A stretch of 64,000 bases of DNA, taken from contig OMZA01000002.1 of the NCBI GenBank assembly GCA_900315425.1, positions 124,001 to 188,000 on the forward strand, read 5' to 3'. The stretch comes from an uncultured Eubacteriales bacterium. GTDB taxonomy: Bacteria; Bacillota; Clostridia; Lachnospirales; Lachnospiraceae. This document shows, one piece after another, positions 37,470 through 46,337 of the stretch. Within the stretch, counting starts at the first letter, position 1. The number at the start of each line of letters is the position of its first letter. Below the pieces are notes generated by a model. That model ran no database searches. It saw only the letters and a program-made list of their open reading frames with translations, and had not been told where the DNA came from. Made by a program: the position numbers and the translations under genes.

Positions 37470-38224
37470 TGGTTAAAGTTATTATGCATGGCTGTAATGG
37501 CCGTATGGGTCAGGTTATTACTGACTTGGCAAAGGAAGATGCTGATATTGAGATTGTAGCAGGTATTGATGTAATTGATAATAAGGATAACGGATATCCT
37601 GTATTTACAGATATTAACGCCTGTGATGTAGAAGCTGATGTTGTAATAGATTTTACTAATTCAAAAGCAGTAGATAACCTTTTAGCATACTGTGAGGAGA
37701 AGAAACTTCCTGTTGTATTATGTTCAACAGGTCTTTCAGAGGAACAGGTGGAAAAAGTTAGCAAAGTAAGTTCTAATATTCCAGTACTTCGTTCAGGAAA
37801 TATGTCTGTAGGAATTAATACATTAATTAAAATATTAGAGACAGTATCAAAACCACTTAAAGAAGCCGGATTTGACATTGAAATAGTTGAAAAACACCAT
37901 AACCAGAAGTTAGATGCACCAAGTGGAACTGCAATGATGCTTGCTGATGCAGTTAATAATGAACTAGGTGGAGATATGGAATACGTTTATGACAGAAGTT
38001 CAAGACGTAGTATTAGACCGGAAAAAGAAATTGGTATCTCTGCTGTAAGAGGTGGAACTATTGTTGGTGATCATGATGTAATATTTGCCGGAAAAGATGA
38101 GGTTGTTCAGATTACTCACAGAGCATACTCAAGAGCTATATTTGCAAAAGGAGCTTTATCAGCAGCTAAATTTTTAAAAGGAAAAACATCTGGACTTTAT
38201 AATATGTCTGATGTAATTGGGTAA
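37469..38224 (+). CDS. dapB: 4-hydroxy-tetrahydrodipicolinate reductase
   Basis: 251 residues. Rossmann motif HGCNGRMGQVI, DFTNSKAVDN, the STGL loop and the substrate-binding VEKHHNQKLDAPSGTA with catalytic His and Lys. It reduces the DapA product with NAD(P)H. Coupled to dapA by the ATAATG overlap. The stop is followed at once by a bidirectional terminator. Confidence 0.97.
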   Translation: MVKVIMHGCNGRMGQVITDLAKEDADIEIVAGIDVIDNKDNGYPVFTDINACDVEADVVIDFTNSKAVDNLLAYCEEKKLPVVLCSTGLSEEQVEKVSKVSSNIPVLRSGNMSVGINTLIKILETVSKPLKEAGFDIEIVEKHHNQKLDAPSGTAMMLADAVNNELGGDMEYVYDRSSRRSIRPEKEIGISAVRGGTIVGDHDVIFAGKDEVVQITHRAYSRAIFAKGALSAAKFLKGKTSGLYNMSDVIG

Positions 38225-38226
38225 AA

Positions 38227-38278
38227 AACGAGCTTAGCCTTGGATGTTAATCATCCAGGCTAGGCTCGTTATTTTTTT
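38227..38278. terminator. bidirectional terminator between dapB and lgt
   Basis: A 19-bp stem with one bulged T (38227-38246 with 38252-38270). A T-run follows on the right and six A precede on the left, so it works on both strands. The lgt stop codon lies in the loop. Confidence 0.92.
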
Positions 38279-39071
38279 CTTGCATAATTTTTGTTTTAAA
38301 ATTACCTTTTTTTACCAGCAAGAATATTCCAATTGGTATTAACATAAGGCTTATCCATTGTGAAGTAGATATACCAAAGAACTTACCTCTAATGGCATCT
38401 CCTCTTAAAAATTCAAGAAAGAATCTTTCAATTGGATAAATAATCAAATATAATCCCAAAAGCATTCCATCAAATCTTTTTTTTCTTGCTATGAAGTAAA
38501 GCAGTAAAAATAGCAAAAAGTTCAGCGCTGATTCTAAAAGCTGAACAGGAAATCTGTCTACGCTTCCAAGAACATCTCCTACAAAATCGTTTTTTGGAAA
38601 TCTTACGGCGCCAAATCCGTGGTATGGTATTCCATAGCAACATCCGCCCAGGAAACATCCGATGCGTCCGAAGGCATGAACCAAAGGAACTACTGGAACA
38701 ACTATATTTAAAAGTTTTAGAACACTAGAATTGTTCCATTTTGCATATAATGCAAATCCCAACAAAGCGCCTATAAGTCCTCCATAAAATACATATCCGT
38801 TGAACATTAAAAAGAATAAAGAATTCAAATGAGAACTGTAGTAATCATGGAATTCAATCAACTCCGGTATTAATGAAATAATATAAATAATCTTTGCAAA
38901 TACAATCATTCCAACAGCAGCCAGTATAGTTGATAGTAAAATATCTAATTTATGATAGTCGTATTTTTCAGCCAGTGTCATGGCGATAGGGACGGCGACT
39001 ATAAAACCCAGAAGAATAACAAGGCCATAAGAAGGCATTTGTATAAAACCAAAATTTATTATTGGATGCAT
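38247..39071 (-). CDS. lgt: prolipoprotein diacylglyceryl transferase
   Basis: 274 residues, about seven transmembrane helices. The Lgt signature HAFGRIGCFLGGCCYG holds the essential Arg and Gly; HPIINFGF at the start and YPIERFFLEFLRGD near the end are also typical. It attaches diacylglycerol to the lipobox Cys of lipoproteins such as the binding protein at 5907. GGAG precedes its ATG on the minus strand. It converges with dapB. Confidence 0.96.
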   Translation of the reverse strand: MHPIINFGFIQMPSYGLVILLGFIVAVPIAMTLAEKYDYHKLDILLSTILAAVGMIVFAKIIYIISLIPELIEFHDYYSSHLNSLFFLMFNGYVFYGGLIGALLGFALYAKWNNSSVLKLLNIVVPVVPLVHAFGRIGCFLGGCCYGIPYHGFGAVRFPKNDFVGDVLGSVDRFPVQLLESALNFLLFLLLYFIARKKRFDGMLLGLYLIIYPIERFFLEFLRGDAIRGKFFGISTSQWISLMLIPIGIFLLVKKGNFKTKIMQEKNNEPSLDD

Positions 39072-39140
39072 AAGAACTCCTTTTTTTAAAATTATAAACT
39101 CGACATTTAATATAACACATATCGTATAAAATGGCTAATG

Positions 39141-39169
39141 TTGACAATTTTTTTGTAATAAGAGATAAT
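39141..39169 (+). promoter_or_regulatory. sigma-A type promoter, possibly giving a leaderless mRNA
   Basis: TTGACA at 39141-39146, a 17-base spacer and GATAAT at 39164-39169. The predicted transcript start is only a few bases before the ATG at 39178. Confidence 0.65.
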
Positions 39170-39177
39170 TTAACATT

Positions 39178-39840
39178 ATGAAAAAAAATAAAATAATAGA
39201 TGATTATAAAGCTGTGATTTTTGATTTGGACGGTACTCTAGTGGATTCCATGTGGGTATGGGATAAGGTGGATGAGGAGTTTTTAGGAAAAAGAGGGTTT
39301 GCCGTACCAAAAGATTACCAGAAGACTATACAACCTATGGGATTAGAAAAGGTTGCGGATTATACAATAGAAAGATTTAATTTAAAAGACTCCAAAGAAT
39401 CAGTTCTTAAGGAATGGCATGATATGGCTGTGGATGCTTACGCAACCAGGGTTAAATTAAAGCCAGGTGCCAGAAGGTACATAGAGTATTTAAGAGAAAA
39501 GAAAGTTATAATATCAGTTGCTACATCAAATGGTATTGAATTGGTGGAAAAATGTCTTAAGGGTCTTGGAATATATGAGTGTTTTCATAGCATAACTACA
39601 GCATCGGAGGTAAGCAGAGGAAAGGGTTTTCCGGATATTTATGATAAAAGTTGTAGTAAAATGGGAATTGATAAGAACAAGACTATTGTATTTGAAGATA
39701 TATTGGAAGCTATCAAAGGGGCTAAAGATGGTGGATATACAGTAATTGCCATGGAGGATGAGGGTTCTTTAGGTGATAAGGTCAATATTAAAAAAATCAG
39801 TGACGGTTATATAAAAGATTTTAGAGAAATGATTAATTAG
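39178..39840 (+). CDS. HAD superfamily phosphatase (beta-phosphoglucomutase-like)
   Basis: 220 residues. Motif I FDLDGTLVDSMW, a cap domain of about 65 residues, motif II VATSNG, Lys in SRGKGFPDIY and motif IV VFEDILEAIKGAKDGGY. The subfamily covers beta-phosphoglucomutases and small-sugar phosphatases; the substrate cannot be set from sequence. No Shine-Dalgarno sequence precedes ATG 39178 and no later start fits before motif I. It is followed 24 bases later by the unknown protein at 39865. Confidence 0.9.
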   Translation: MKKNKIIDDYKAVIFDLDGTLVDSMWVWDKVDEEFLGKRGFAVPKDYQKTIQPMGLEKVADYTIERFNLKDSKESVLKEWHDMAVDAYATRVKLKPGARRYIEYLREKKVIISVATSNGIELVEKCLKGLGIYECFHSITTASEVSRGKGFPDIYDKSCSKMGIDKNKTIVFEDILEAIKGAKDGGYTVIAMEDEGSLGDKVNIKKISDGYIKDFREMIN

Positions 39841-39864
39841 ATAAAGTAACAGTGAGGAATTATA

Positions 39865-41274
39865 ATGAAGTTAGCAGTTAACAATATTAATAAAGGAAAA
39901 GAACTTGAAAATAGCATACCTGATTTTGCCAATGGTTTAAGTGAGTTATATTATAAAAGGGCGTGTATTGAATTTGCCATGGATTATCATACTTTGTATG
40001 ATATGGTTCATGGTAGAGAGTTTTCGGATGATAATCTTATTGAAATAGTTGATGAATTCAACGAAGTTTCAGGATATGTAATAGAAGAATTATCTAGTGA
40101 TACTAGAAAAGAGCTTATTGAGAAGATTAGCCTGCTTAAAGATAAAGTTTTTAACGTGGTAAAAGTTCTCGCAGGATATGCGGATATATTTGCCAGATAC
40201 GAATATGTATATAATCGAATAGAACACACTTTTGATAATGTGGAATTGGGAGAAAAATATAAAGATGAAGATTTCACAAGAAATATAATGCATTACATAT
40301 TTGATGATGATAAAGATAATGCGTTAGTTAATTCTAAGATTAGTGAAATTGTATCAGAACTACCATTTAGAATGACTAAGAATAAGTTCTTTGAGCTATT
40401 AAAAAATGGTTTATCTGTGTATAAGACTTCAGATAAACAGGCCATAGATGATTTTATTTATAATATCATGACATCAGGAATGCTGCTGCTTCCTGAGAAT
40501 ATGGATATGTATCCTGAATTTCTATCATTTTATAAAGACTTAAAATCTATGGATTTTAGTAATGTTACTCAAAATGATTTGGATAATATTAGTAAAGGAC
40601 TCAAGGGCTCTGCCGCAGACATAGAGGATTTAACAGATATTTATATGGTTATTCAGGGACTTGTTAATAAGGCATATGCTATAATTCTTACAAAGCCATA
40701 TATTGGTGGCAAAGATAAAGAAATTGGTATATCAGAAAGAATAATAAAAACTCTTCATAATCTATTCTATGAAGGAGCTTTAAAGGATATACCTGAAGAA
40801 ACCACAGATTTATTTGTTTTTCTTGAAGGTGTACCAGAGGATATTCATACTAAAATTGAAGGTATAGAATACACATTAGATACAGTAAGAAAAGAATATA
40901 TGGACAAGGTACAAGAACTGGGTGTATCAGATCAATACAGTGATTTAATAAAATGTAGGGCTTTATTATCTGACAGCTTGTTTGTAGATATTGATAAAGA
41001 GCTTGAAATGGAAGTTATAGATAAGGACTTTGATTCCGAGAAATATATAGATGAAAAATACCAGGAGCTAGAAAACAGTCTTAGAGATTTCTTTAATGAC
41101 AATTCAAAGAAAGTTAATAGATCGGTAATGTCTTTGGTAATATCTTGTTTACCAATATTTTTTAATAACATTTCAGAGGTACAGGATTATATTTATAATT
41201 CTTTAAATAAATGTACGGATAAGGTTGAAAAGAAGGCGTGTATTGAACTTATAAACGATATTATAAACAGCTAG
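39865..41274 (+). CDS. unknown protein, 469 residues
   Basis: I recognise no family. The protein is acidic and nearly all helical, without signal peptide, membrane segment or nucleotide-binding motif. Features include a front region with YYKRACIEFAMDYHTLYD, a middle run FARYEYVYNRIEHTF and a C-terminal helical part with MSLVISCLPIFFNNI. The Shine-Dalgarno GTGAGGA precedes ATG 39865. It sits between a HAD phosphatase and a small unknown protein and appears co-transcribed with the latter and the DUF2953-GerW pair. Confidence 0.75.
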   Translation: MKLAVNNINKGKELENSIPDFANGLSELYYKRACIEFAMDYHTLYDMVHGREFSDDNLIEIVDEFNEVSGYVIEELSSDTRKELIEKISLLKDKVFNVVKVLAGYADIFARYEYVYNRIEHTFDNVELGEKYKDEDFTRNIMHYIFDDDKDNALVNSKISEIVSELPFRMTKNKFFELLKNGLSVYKTSDKQAIDDFIYNIMTSGMLLLPENMDMYPEFLSFYKDLKSMDFSNVTQNDLDNISKGLKGSAADIEDLTDIYMVIQGLVNKAYAIILTKPYIGGKDKEIGISERIIKTLHNLFYEGALKDIPEETTDLFVFLEGVPEDIHTKIEGIEYTLDTVRKEYMDKVQELGVSDQYSDLIKCRALLSDSLFVDIDKELEMEVIDKDFDSEKYIDEKYQELENSLRDFFNDNSKKVNRSVMSLVISCLPIFFNNISEVQDYIYNSLNKCTDKVEKKACIELINDIINS

Positions 41275-41309
41275 TATATCCAGGAAAATGTTAGTTTGAG
41301 GTTTTTAAT

Positions 41310-41624
41310 ATGGAATGGTATAATAAACTCTATGTGAGTGAAGGTGCTTCTAAGCGAAAAAGAAGTATAAAACGCAATATAAGAATGAATCGGTTTCAAC
41401 CTGGTGTTTATGTAATTACACTACCTATGAATCCGGAAAATATTTTAGATATATTCCCTGCTGCGGTACTTAAACAGAATTATTACAAGAAAGCGGATAT
41501 GTTGGCAGTTGGTCTTGCAACTACCATAGATGAAGCAAAGTCCTTAGCAGTGGACATATTAATGGATTGCTATAATAATACAGGACATTTTAATATAGCG
41601 AATTTCATAAAAGATAGGAAATGA
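41310..41624 (+). CDS. small unknown protein, 104 residues
   Basis: A basic N-terminus (SKRKRSIKRNIRMNRFQPGVYVITLP) is followed by a mixed alpha-beta body ending AVDILMDCYNNTGHFNIANFIKD. No named family is recognised. Good coding character and tight spacing (8 bases) to the DUF2953 gene support it as real. TTTGAGG lies upstream of the ATG. Confidence 0.72.
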   Translation: MEWYNKLYVSEGASKRKRSIKRNIRMNRFQPGVYVITLPMNPENILDIFPAAVLKQNYYKKADMLAVGLATTIDEAKSLAVDILMDCYNNTGHFNIANFIKDRK

Positions 41625-41631
41625 GGAGAGA

Positions 41632-42648
41632 ATGGCTTTAGTATTATCGATACTATTACTTATCTTAAAAATAATAGGCATAATTCTTCTTGTGTTACTG
41701 GGTTTGATAGTGCTTATTGTATGTTTGGTTTTATTTGTCCCTATCAGATACAGGGCAAGGGTTATATATAACGATGAAGATAAGTTGGATTATAAGGTTC
41801 AAGTCACGTATTTACTTCATGCCGTTTCAGTTATACTAGAAAAGGGTAAGTCGTTAAATATAAAGATTTTTGGAATATCTTTGGATAAGATTAAAAAAAA
41901 GAAGGCAAAGGATAAAAAGTATGATGAAGACACTGCTATGTTTGAGGAGATGTCTGTTCAATATAACGAAGAAATTAAAAAAATCCCTGAAGATTACAAA
42001 GAATTTAAAGATAATCTACAAAAAGAAGAAGAACTTTCTTTTGTTGGTGAAGACGATGCCAAGACAGATCAGGTTCCTATGGAAGAAGTTGATGATTCTT
42101 CTAAGGACAGTGAAGATAAGAGCTCTATAGAAAACATTGTTAATAAGATTAAAAATGTTATTAATAAAATAAAAAGTATACCAGGTAAGATTAAAAACAC
42201 TTTTATTGGAATAAAAAATAAAATTAAGAATATATTTACCAAGATTTATGGTATAATCAAAAAGGTTTCTAATGGCTGGTCTTTTATAAGAGATTTTCTG
42301 GATAAGGAAGAAAATATTAAGAGTTTAAAGCTTGTTAAAGACGAAATCATTAGATTGTTAAAGCATGTAAGCCCAAGAAAAATCAAAGGACACATAACAT
42401 TTGGATTTGAGGATCCTTCAACTACCGGTCAGACCTTAGGAATTATATATATGATAACAGGGGGAAGAGTTGGTAGTGGTGTGACAAAGCACCTGGAGAT
42501 TAATCCAGACTTTGAACATGAGATTAAAGATGTGGATGTAGAAGTGAAGGGGCATTTACAGATTTATGTTATCGTATTGATAGCTTATAAACTATATAAA
42601 GATAAGAATTTGATGGATCTCATCAAAAATAGGAGGAAACATGGCTGA
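41632..42648 (+). CDS. DUF2953 family membrane protein
   Basis: 338 residues. A long hydrophobic N-terminal anchor (about 4-38), a domain with FVPIRYRARVIYNDED, then a highly charged middle section (about 95-165) and a C-terminal KGHITFGFEDPSTTGQTLGIIY, the DUF2953 hallmark. Residues about 165-215 form a cationic amphipathic stretch with repeated I-K-N-K/I-K-S-I units. DUF2953 (YtfI-like) genes lie next to gerW/ytfJ in spore formers, as here; the overlap with the next gene is 8 bases. Confidence 0.87.
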   Translation: MALVLSILLLILKIIGIILLVLLGLIVLIVCLVLFVPIRYRARVIYNDEDKLDYKVQVTYLLHAVSVILEKGKSLNIKIFGISLDKIKKKKAKDKKYDEDTAMFEEMSVQYNEEIKKIPEDYKEFKDNLQKEEELSFVGEDDAKTDQVPMEEVDDSSKDSEDKSSIENIVNKIKNVINKIKSIPGKIKNTFIGIKNKIKNIFTKIYGIIKKVSNGWSFIRDFLDKEENIKSLKLVKDEIIRLLKHVSPRKIKGHITFGFEDPSTTGQTLGIIYMITGGRVGSGVTKHLEINPDFEHEIKDVDVEVKGHLQIYVIVLIAYKLYKDKNLMDLIKNRRKHG

Positions 42649-43036
42649 GAATACTTTTAATAACAACGTTGATTCGCTTTTTAAGGGAATGGAGAATTTT
42701 ATTACTACTAAAACTGTAGTAGGAGAACCAATTAAGGTAAGCAATGATACAGTTATTTTACCTTTGGTTGATGTATCTTTTGGAGTTGGAGCCGGTGCAG
42801 TATCTAAAGAGAAAGCAGGTAACAGTGGCGGCGGTATGGGTGGAAAGATGTCACCTAGTGCTGTTTTAGTAATTAAGAATGGTGTGCCACAGTTAGTAAA
42901 TATTAAAGAACAGGGTGGTCTTACAAAGGTTCTTGATATGGTACCAGGACTTGTTGATAAATTTACAAATAAAAATGACGCTGAAGATACTCAAGATATA
43001 GATTCTGAAGAACAGGAAATTAATGTAGATAACTAA
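42641..43036 (+). CDS. gerW: GerW family sporulation protein (YtfJ)
   Basis: 131 residues. TVVGEPIKV, VILPLVDVSFGVGAGA, the glycine-rich GNSGGGMGGKMSPSAVLVI and VDMVPGLVDKF-like DMVPGLVDKF are diagnostic. GerW/YtfJ is needed for spore germination response in Bacillus, but family members also occur in Lachnospiraceae not known to sporulate. AGGAGG precedes the ATG within the DUF2953 gene. Confidence 0.92.
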   Translation: MAENTFNNNVDSLFKGMENFITTKTVVGEPIKVSNDTVILPLVDVSFGVGAGAVSKEKAGNSGGGMGGKMSPSAVLVIKNGVPQLVNIKEQGGLTKVLDMVPGLVDKFTNKNDAEDTQDIDSEEQEINVDN

Positions 43037-43060
43037 TGTTTTAAAATTTAATGAGTATGG

Positions 43061-43096
43061 ACCGTAATCTGCTATAACGCAGGTTGCGGTTTTTTG
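43061..43096 (+). terminator. rho-independent terminator after gerW
   Basis: A 12-bp stem (43061-43072 with 43079-43090; G-U pairs) with a TATAAC loop and six T. Confidence 0.9.
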
Positions 43097-43173
43097 CGTA
43101 AATAGAACTATATTATAAAACTATTGCTTGAAATAGTTTAAAACTATATCAGATATTAAACGGATGTGGGAAC

Positions 43174-43866
43174 ATGTTGAATAAAAAAATCATAATAGAA
43201 TCCATTAATAAATCAGAAGCAGTTCGATATATGGGGTATAGAGGTAATGAACCTGATGAAACCATGAAAAACATTATAGATAATGAGGAAAAGGAACTTT
43301 TAAAGGTAATGGTTCCAAGATATATTTATAAATGTTTTGATTTGGAAAATGTAGACGGAAAAGTAATCCTTAAAGATGCAGATTTTGATTTAGTTGGCAA
43401 ATCAATACAGCATCATTTAAAAGATTGCGAAAAGGCAATTGTTATGTGTGCTACTTTATCCTATGGAGTGGATAGGTTCATTAGAATGAGTGGGCTTAGA
43501 AATATGTCTGCAACTTTGGCAGCGGATGCTTTAGCAAATGCTGCGATTGAGCAGGTATGTGATGAGGTGGAAAAGATTTTCATGGAGGATTTTAAAGGGT
43601 ATAATAATACCTGGAGATTTGGAGTTGGATATGGAGATTTTCCACTACATTTACAAAAGGATTTGCTTAACTTATTAGATGCAGAAAAAAGAATAGGTGT
43701 TGCCTGTACAGACAGTTATATTCTCACGCCTAGTAAGTCTGTAACTTGTATAATAGGATTATCAAAAAAGATGGTTAATGGTAAATCATCATGTAATAAT
43801 TGTAATTTTCAAAATAGATGTAGTTTTAGAAATCAGGGAAAGACCTGTACAAATACCAGTAATTAA
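43174..43866 (+). CDS. methionine synthase reactivation-domain protein
   Basis: 230 residues. It matches the vitamin B12-dependent methionine synthase activation domain (C-terminal part of long MetH): YMGYRG near the start, MCATLSYGVDRFIR, YGDFPLHLQKDLLNLLDAEKRIGVACTDSYILTPSKSV (partly quoted), and ending in a Cys cluster CNNCNFQNRC-SF. This domain binds SAM and reductively remethylates oxidised cobalamin. Here it is a separate gene 25 bases before a short MetH lacking it. The terminal Cys-rich tail (CNNC, then two more Cys) might bind metal or an Fe-S cluster. Confidence 0.88.
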   Translation: MLNKKIIIESINKSEAVRYMGYRGNEPDETMKNIIDNEEKELLKVMVPRYIYKCFDLENVDGKVILKDADFDLVGKSIQHHLKDCEKAIVMCATLSYGVDRFIRMSGLRNMSATLAADALANAAIEQVCDEVEKIFMEDFKGYNNTWRFGVGYGDFPLHLQKDLLNLLDAEKRIGVACTDSYILTPSKSVTCIIGLSKKMVNGKSSCNNCNFQNRCSFRNQGKTCTNTSN

Positions 43867-43891
43867 AAAGTTTTATGAGAGGTAGTCAGAT

Positions 43892-46315
43892 ATGAATTTT
43901 AAAGAATTAATCAATAATAAAAAGTATATTATTTTTGATGGAGCCATGGGTACCATGCTACAAAACAAAGGTATGGAACTTGGAGCAATTCCAGAACTTC
44001 TTAACATAGATAAGCCGGAGTGGATAGTTGATGTTCATAAACAGTACGTGGAAGCCGGAGCAGATATTATATATGCCAATACATTTGGTGCCAATTCATA
44101 TAAATTGAAAAATGCCAAGTACTCAGTAACTGAGGTTATAAAAGCGGCTATAAAAAATGCCAGAGAAGCTGTTAAGGGAACAGATACTTTGGTTGCTTTA
44201 GATATTGGAACAATAGGTATGCTTTTAGAGCCTACAGGAACCCTTAGATTTGAAGAAGCCTATGACATTTATAAAGAGATGATATTGGCTGGAAAAGATG
44301 CTGATTTGGTGGTATTTGAGACTCAGACGGATCTATATGAGTTAAAGGCAGCTGTGTTGGCAGCTAAAGAAAACTCTGATCTTCCAGTTGTTTGTACTAT
44401 GACCTTTGAAATGAATCATAGAACGTTTACCGGTTGTGGAGTTGCTAATATGGCGTTAACTCTTAATGGATTAGATGTAGATGCCATGGGAGTTAACTGT
44501 TCTTTAGGACCAACTGATTTGTATGAGGTTATTGAAGAACTTACAAAATATACCGACAAACCTATTGTTGTTAAACCAAATGCCGGATTACCAGATCCTA
44601 TAACTAACGAGTATGATATTGATGCCGGGGAATTTGCAAAACAAATGGCTGGTTTTAAAAATTATGGTGTAAAATGTGTTGGAGGATGTTGTGGTACAAA
44701 TCCGGATTACATACGTGAATTGGTGACTACATTTGATGAAAATGATGGATGTGAATTGAAACGACCTGACACCATAAAGGAACTTATGATTTGCTCTGCT
44801 ACAGAGGTTTGTGTAGTGGACAGACCTAGAATTATAGGTGAAAGAATCAATCCTACAGGAAAGAAAAAATTCAAAGAAGCCTTATTAAATAATGACATTG
44901 ATTATATCCTTAATCAGGCAATAGAACAGGTTAATGCTGGGGCTGAAATTCTTGATGTAAATGTTGGTCTGCCAAATATCGATGAAAAGGAAATGATGGT
45001 AAAGGTTATAAAAGCCATTCAAAGTGTTACCTTCGTTCCATTACAGATAGATTCTACTATTCCAGCGGTATTAGAGGCTGCTCTTAGAGTATATAATGGT
45101 AAACCTATTGTAAACTCGGTTAACGGAGAAGAGGCTTCAATGAATAACGTTTTGCCACTAGTTGCAAAATATGGTGCAGCAGTGGTTTGTCTTACTTTGG
45201 ATGAAAATGGTATTCCTAAAAAGGCGGAGGATAGATTTGCTATTGCAAAGAAAATCATGGAAAGAGCCATGGAATATGGCATTCCAAAGGAAAATCTGAT
45301 AATAGACTGTTTAACTCTTACTGCATCTGCAGAACAGGATGGAGTTGTGGAAACTTTAAAAGCAATTTCTATGGTTAAAGAAAAACTTGGACTTAAGACA
45401 GTTCTTGGAGTGTCAAACATTTCTTTTGGTCTTCCGGGAAGAGAATTGATTAATCATACATTTCTTGCAATGGCATTAACTCACGGTTTAGATTTGGCAA
45501 TTATTAATCCTAATGTAGGTTCTATGTCAGGAACTGTAAAAGCATTTAATGTATTAAAGGGTTATGATAGAAATTCTTTGGAATATATTGACTCATATAA
45601 TTCAACGCTTCAGTATATGTTAGCATCAACGGTGAAAAAAACTACTATAGTTCAGGGAGATTCTTCTACAGCAAGTGCATCTGATGATAAGAATTCCCTT
45701 GAATATGCCATAGAAAATGGACTTATAAATGATGGGGCAAGAATAACCAGGGAATTACTTAAGACAAAAGACTCTTTGGAAATTGTAAATGAACATTTAA
45801 TACCGGCCTTAGATAAAGCAGGAGATGGCTTTGAAAAGGGAAAAATATTCTTACCTCAGCTTATTATGGCAGCAGATGTTGCCCAGGCAGCCTTTAAAGT
45901 AATAAAAGATGAAATTGCAAAAAGTGCTGATAATACAGTTAGTAAGGGGACTATTGTAATATGTACGGTAAAGGGAGACATTCATGATATTGGAAAAAAT
46001 ATCGTGAAAGTTCTTTTGGAAAATTACGGATATACAGTTATTGACTTAGGAAAAGATGTTCCTTACGAAGAAGTATTAAAGGCAGCAGTAGAGCATAAGG
46101 TTAAGTTAGTTGGTCTTTCTGCTTTAATGACAACAACTTTAATATCAATGAAAGAAACAATAGACCTCCTTAGAGCCAATAACGTTGATTGCAAAGTTAT
46201 GGTTGGAGGTGCAGTAGTAACTGATGACTACGCCAAATCAATTGGTGCAGATTATTATTCAAAGGATGCCAAGGAAGCAGTAGATATTGCAAAAGAGGTA
46301 TTTGGTAATAACTAA
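43892..46315 (+). CDS. metH: cobalamin-dependent methionine synthase (short form)
   Basis: 807 residues. Domains: homocysteine-binding barrel with zinc ligands (GVNCS, VGGCCGT), pterin-binding barrel (GERINPTGKKKFKEA, DVNVGLPNIDE), the helical cobalamin cap and the B12-binding Rossmann domain with GDIHDIGKNIV, where His is the lower cobalt ligand. It methylates homocysteine to methionine from methyltetrahydrofolate. The C-terminal reactivation domain of E. coli MetH (1227 residues) is missing and supplied by the gene before. No SAM or B12 riboswitch was recognised upstream. Confidence 0.96.
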   Translation: MNFKELINNKKYIIFDGAMGTMLQNKGMELGAIPELLNIDKPEWIVDVHKQYVEAGADIIYANTFGANSYKLKNAKYSVTEVIKAAIKNAREAVKGTDTLVALDIGTIGMLLEPTGTLRFEEAYDIYKEMILAGKDADLVVFETQTDLYELKAAVLAAKENSDLPVVCTMTFEMNHRTFTGCGVANMALTLNGLDVDAMGVNCSLGPTDLYEVIEELTKYTDKPIVVKPNAGLPDPITNEYDIDAGEFAKQMAGFKNYGVKCVGGCCGTNPDYIRELVTTFDENDGCELKRPDTIKELMICSATEVCVVDRPRIIGERINPTGKKKFKEALLNNDIDYILNQAIEQVNAGAEILDVNVGLPNIDEKEMMVKVIKAIQSVTFVPLQIDSTIPAVLEAALRVYNGKPIVNSVNGEEASMNNVLPLVAKYGAAVVCLTLDENGIPKKAEDRFAIAKKIMERAMEYGIPKENLIIDCLTLTASAEQDGVVETLKAISMVKEKLGLKTVLGVSNISFGLPGRELINHTFLAMALTHGLDLAIINPNVGSMSGTVKAFNVLKGYDRNSLEYIDSYNSTLQYMLASTVKKTTIVQGDSSTASASDDKNSLEYAIENGLINDGARITRELLKTKDSLEIVNEHLIPALDKAGDGFEKGKIFLPQLIMAADVAQAAFKVIKDEIAKSADNTVSKGTIVICTVKGDIHDIGKNIVKVLLENYGYTVIDLGKDVPYEEVLKAAVEHKVKLVGLSALMTTTLISMKETIDLLRANNVDCKVMVGGAVVTDDYAKSIGADYYSKDAKEAVDIAKEVFGNN

Positions 46316-46337
46316 TACGTAGGAGACTAACATTTTA

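Noticed and set aside
41870..42130. Lys/Arg-rich frame within the DUF2953 gene
   Set aside because: Shadow of a charged segment in another frame; no start signal.
43097..43173. B12 or SAM riboswitch before the split metH
   Set aside because: The gap is 77 bases, too short, with no conserved core; a small AAACTATT/AATAGTTT hairpin is all that is visible.
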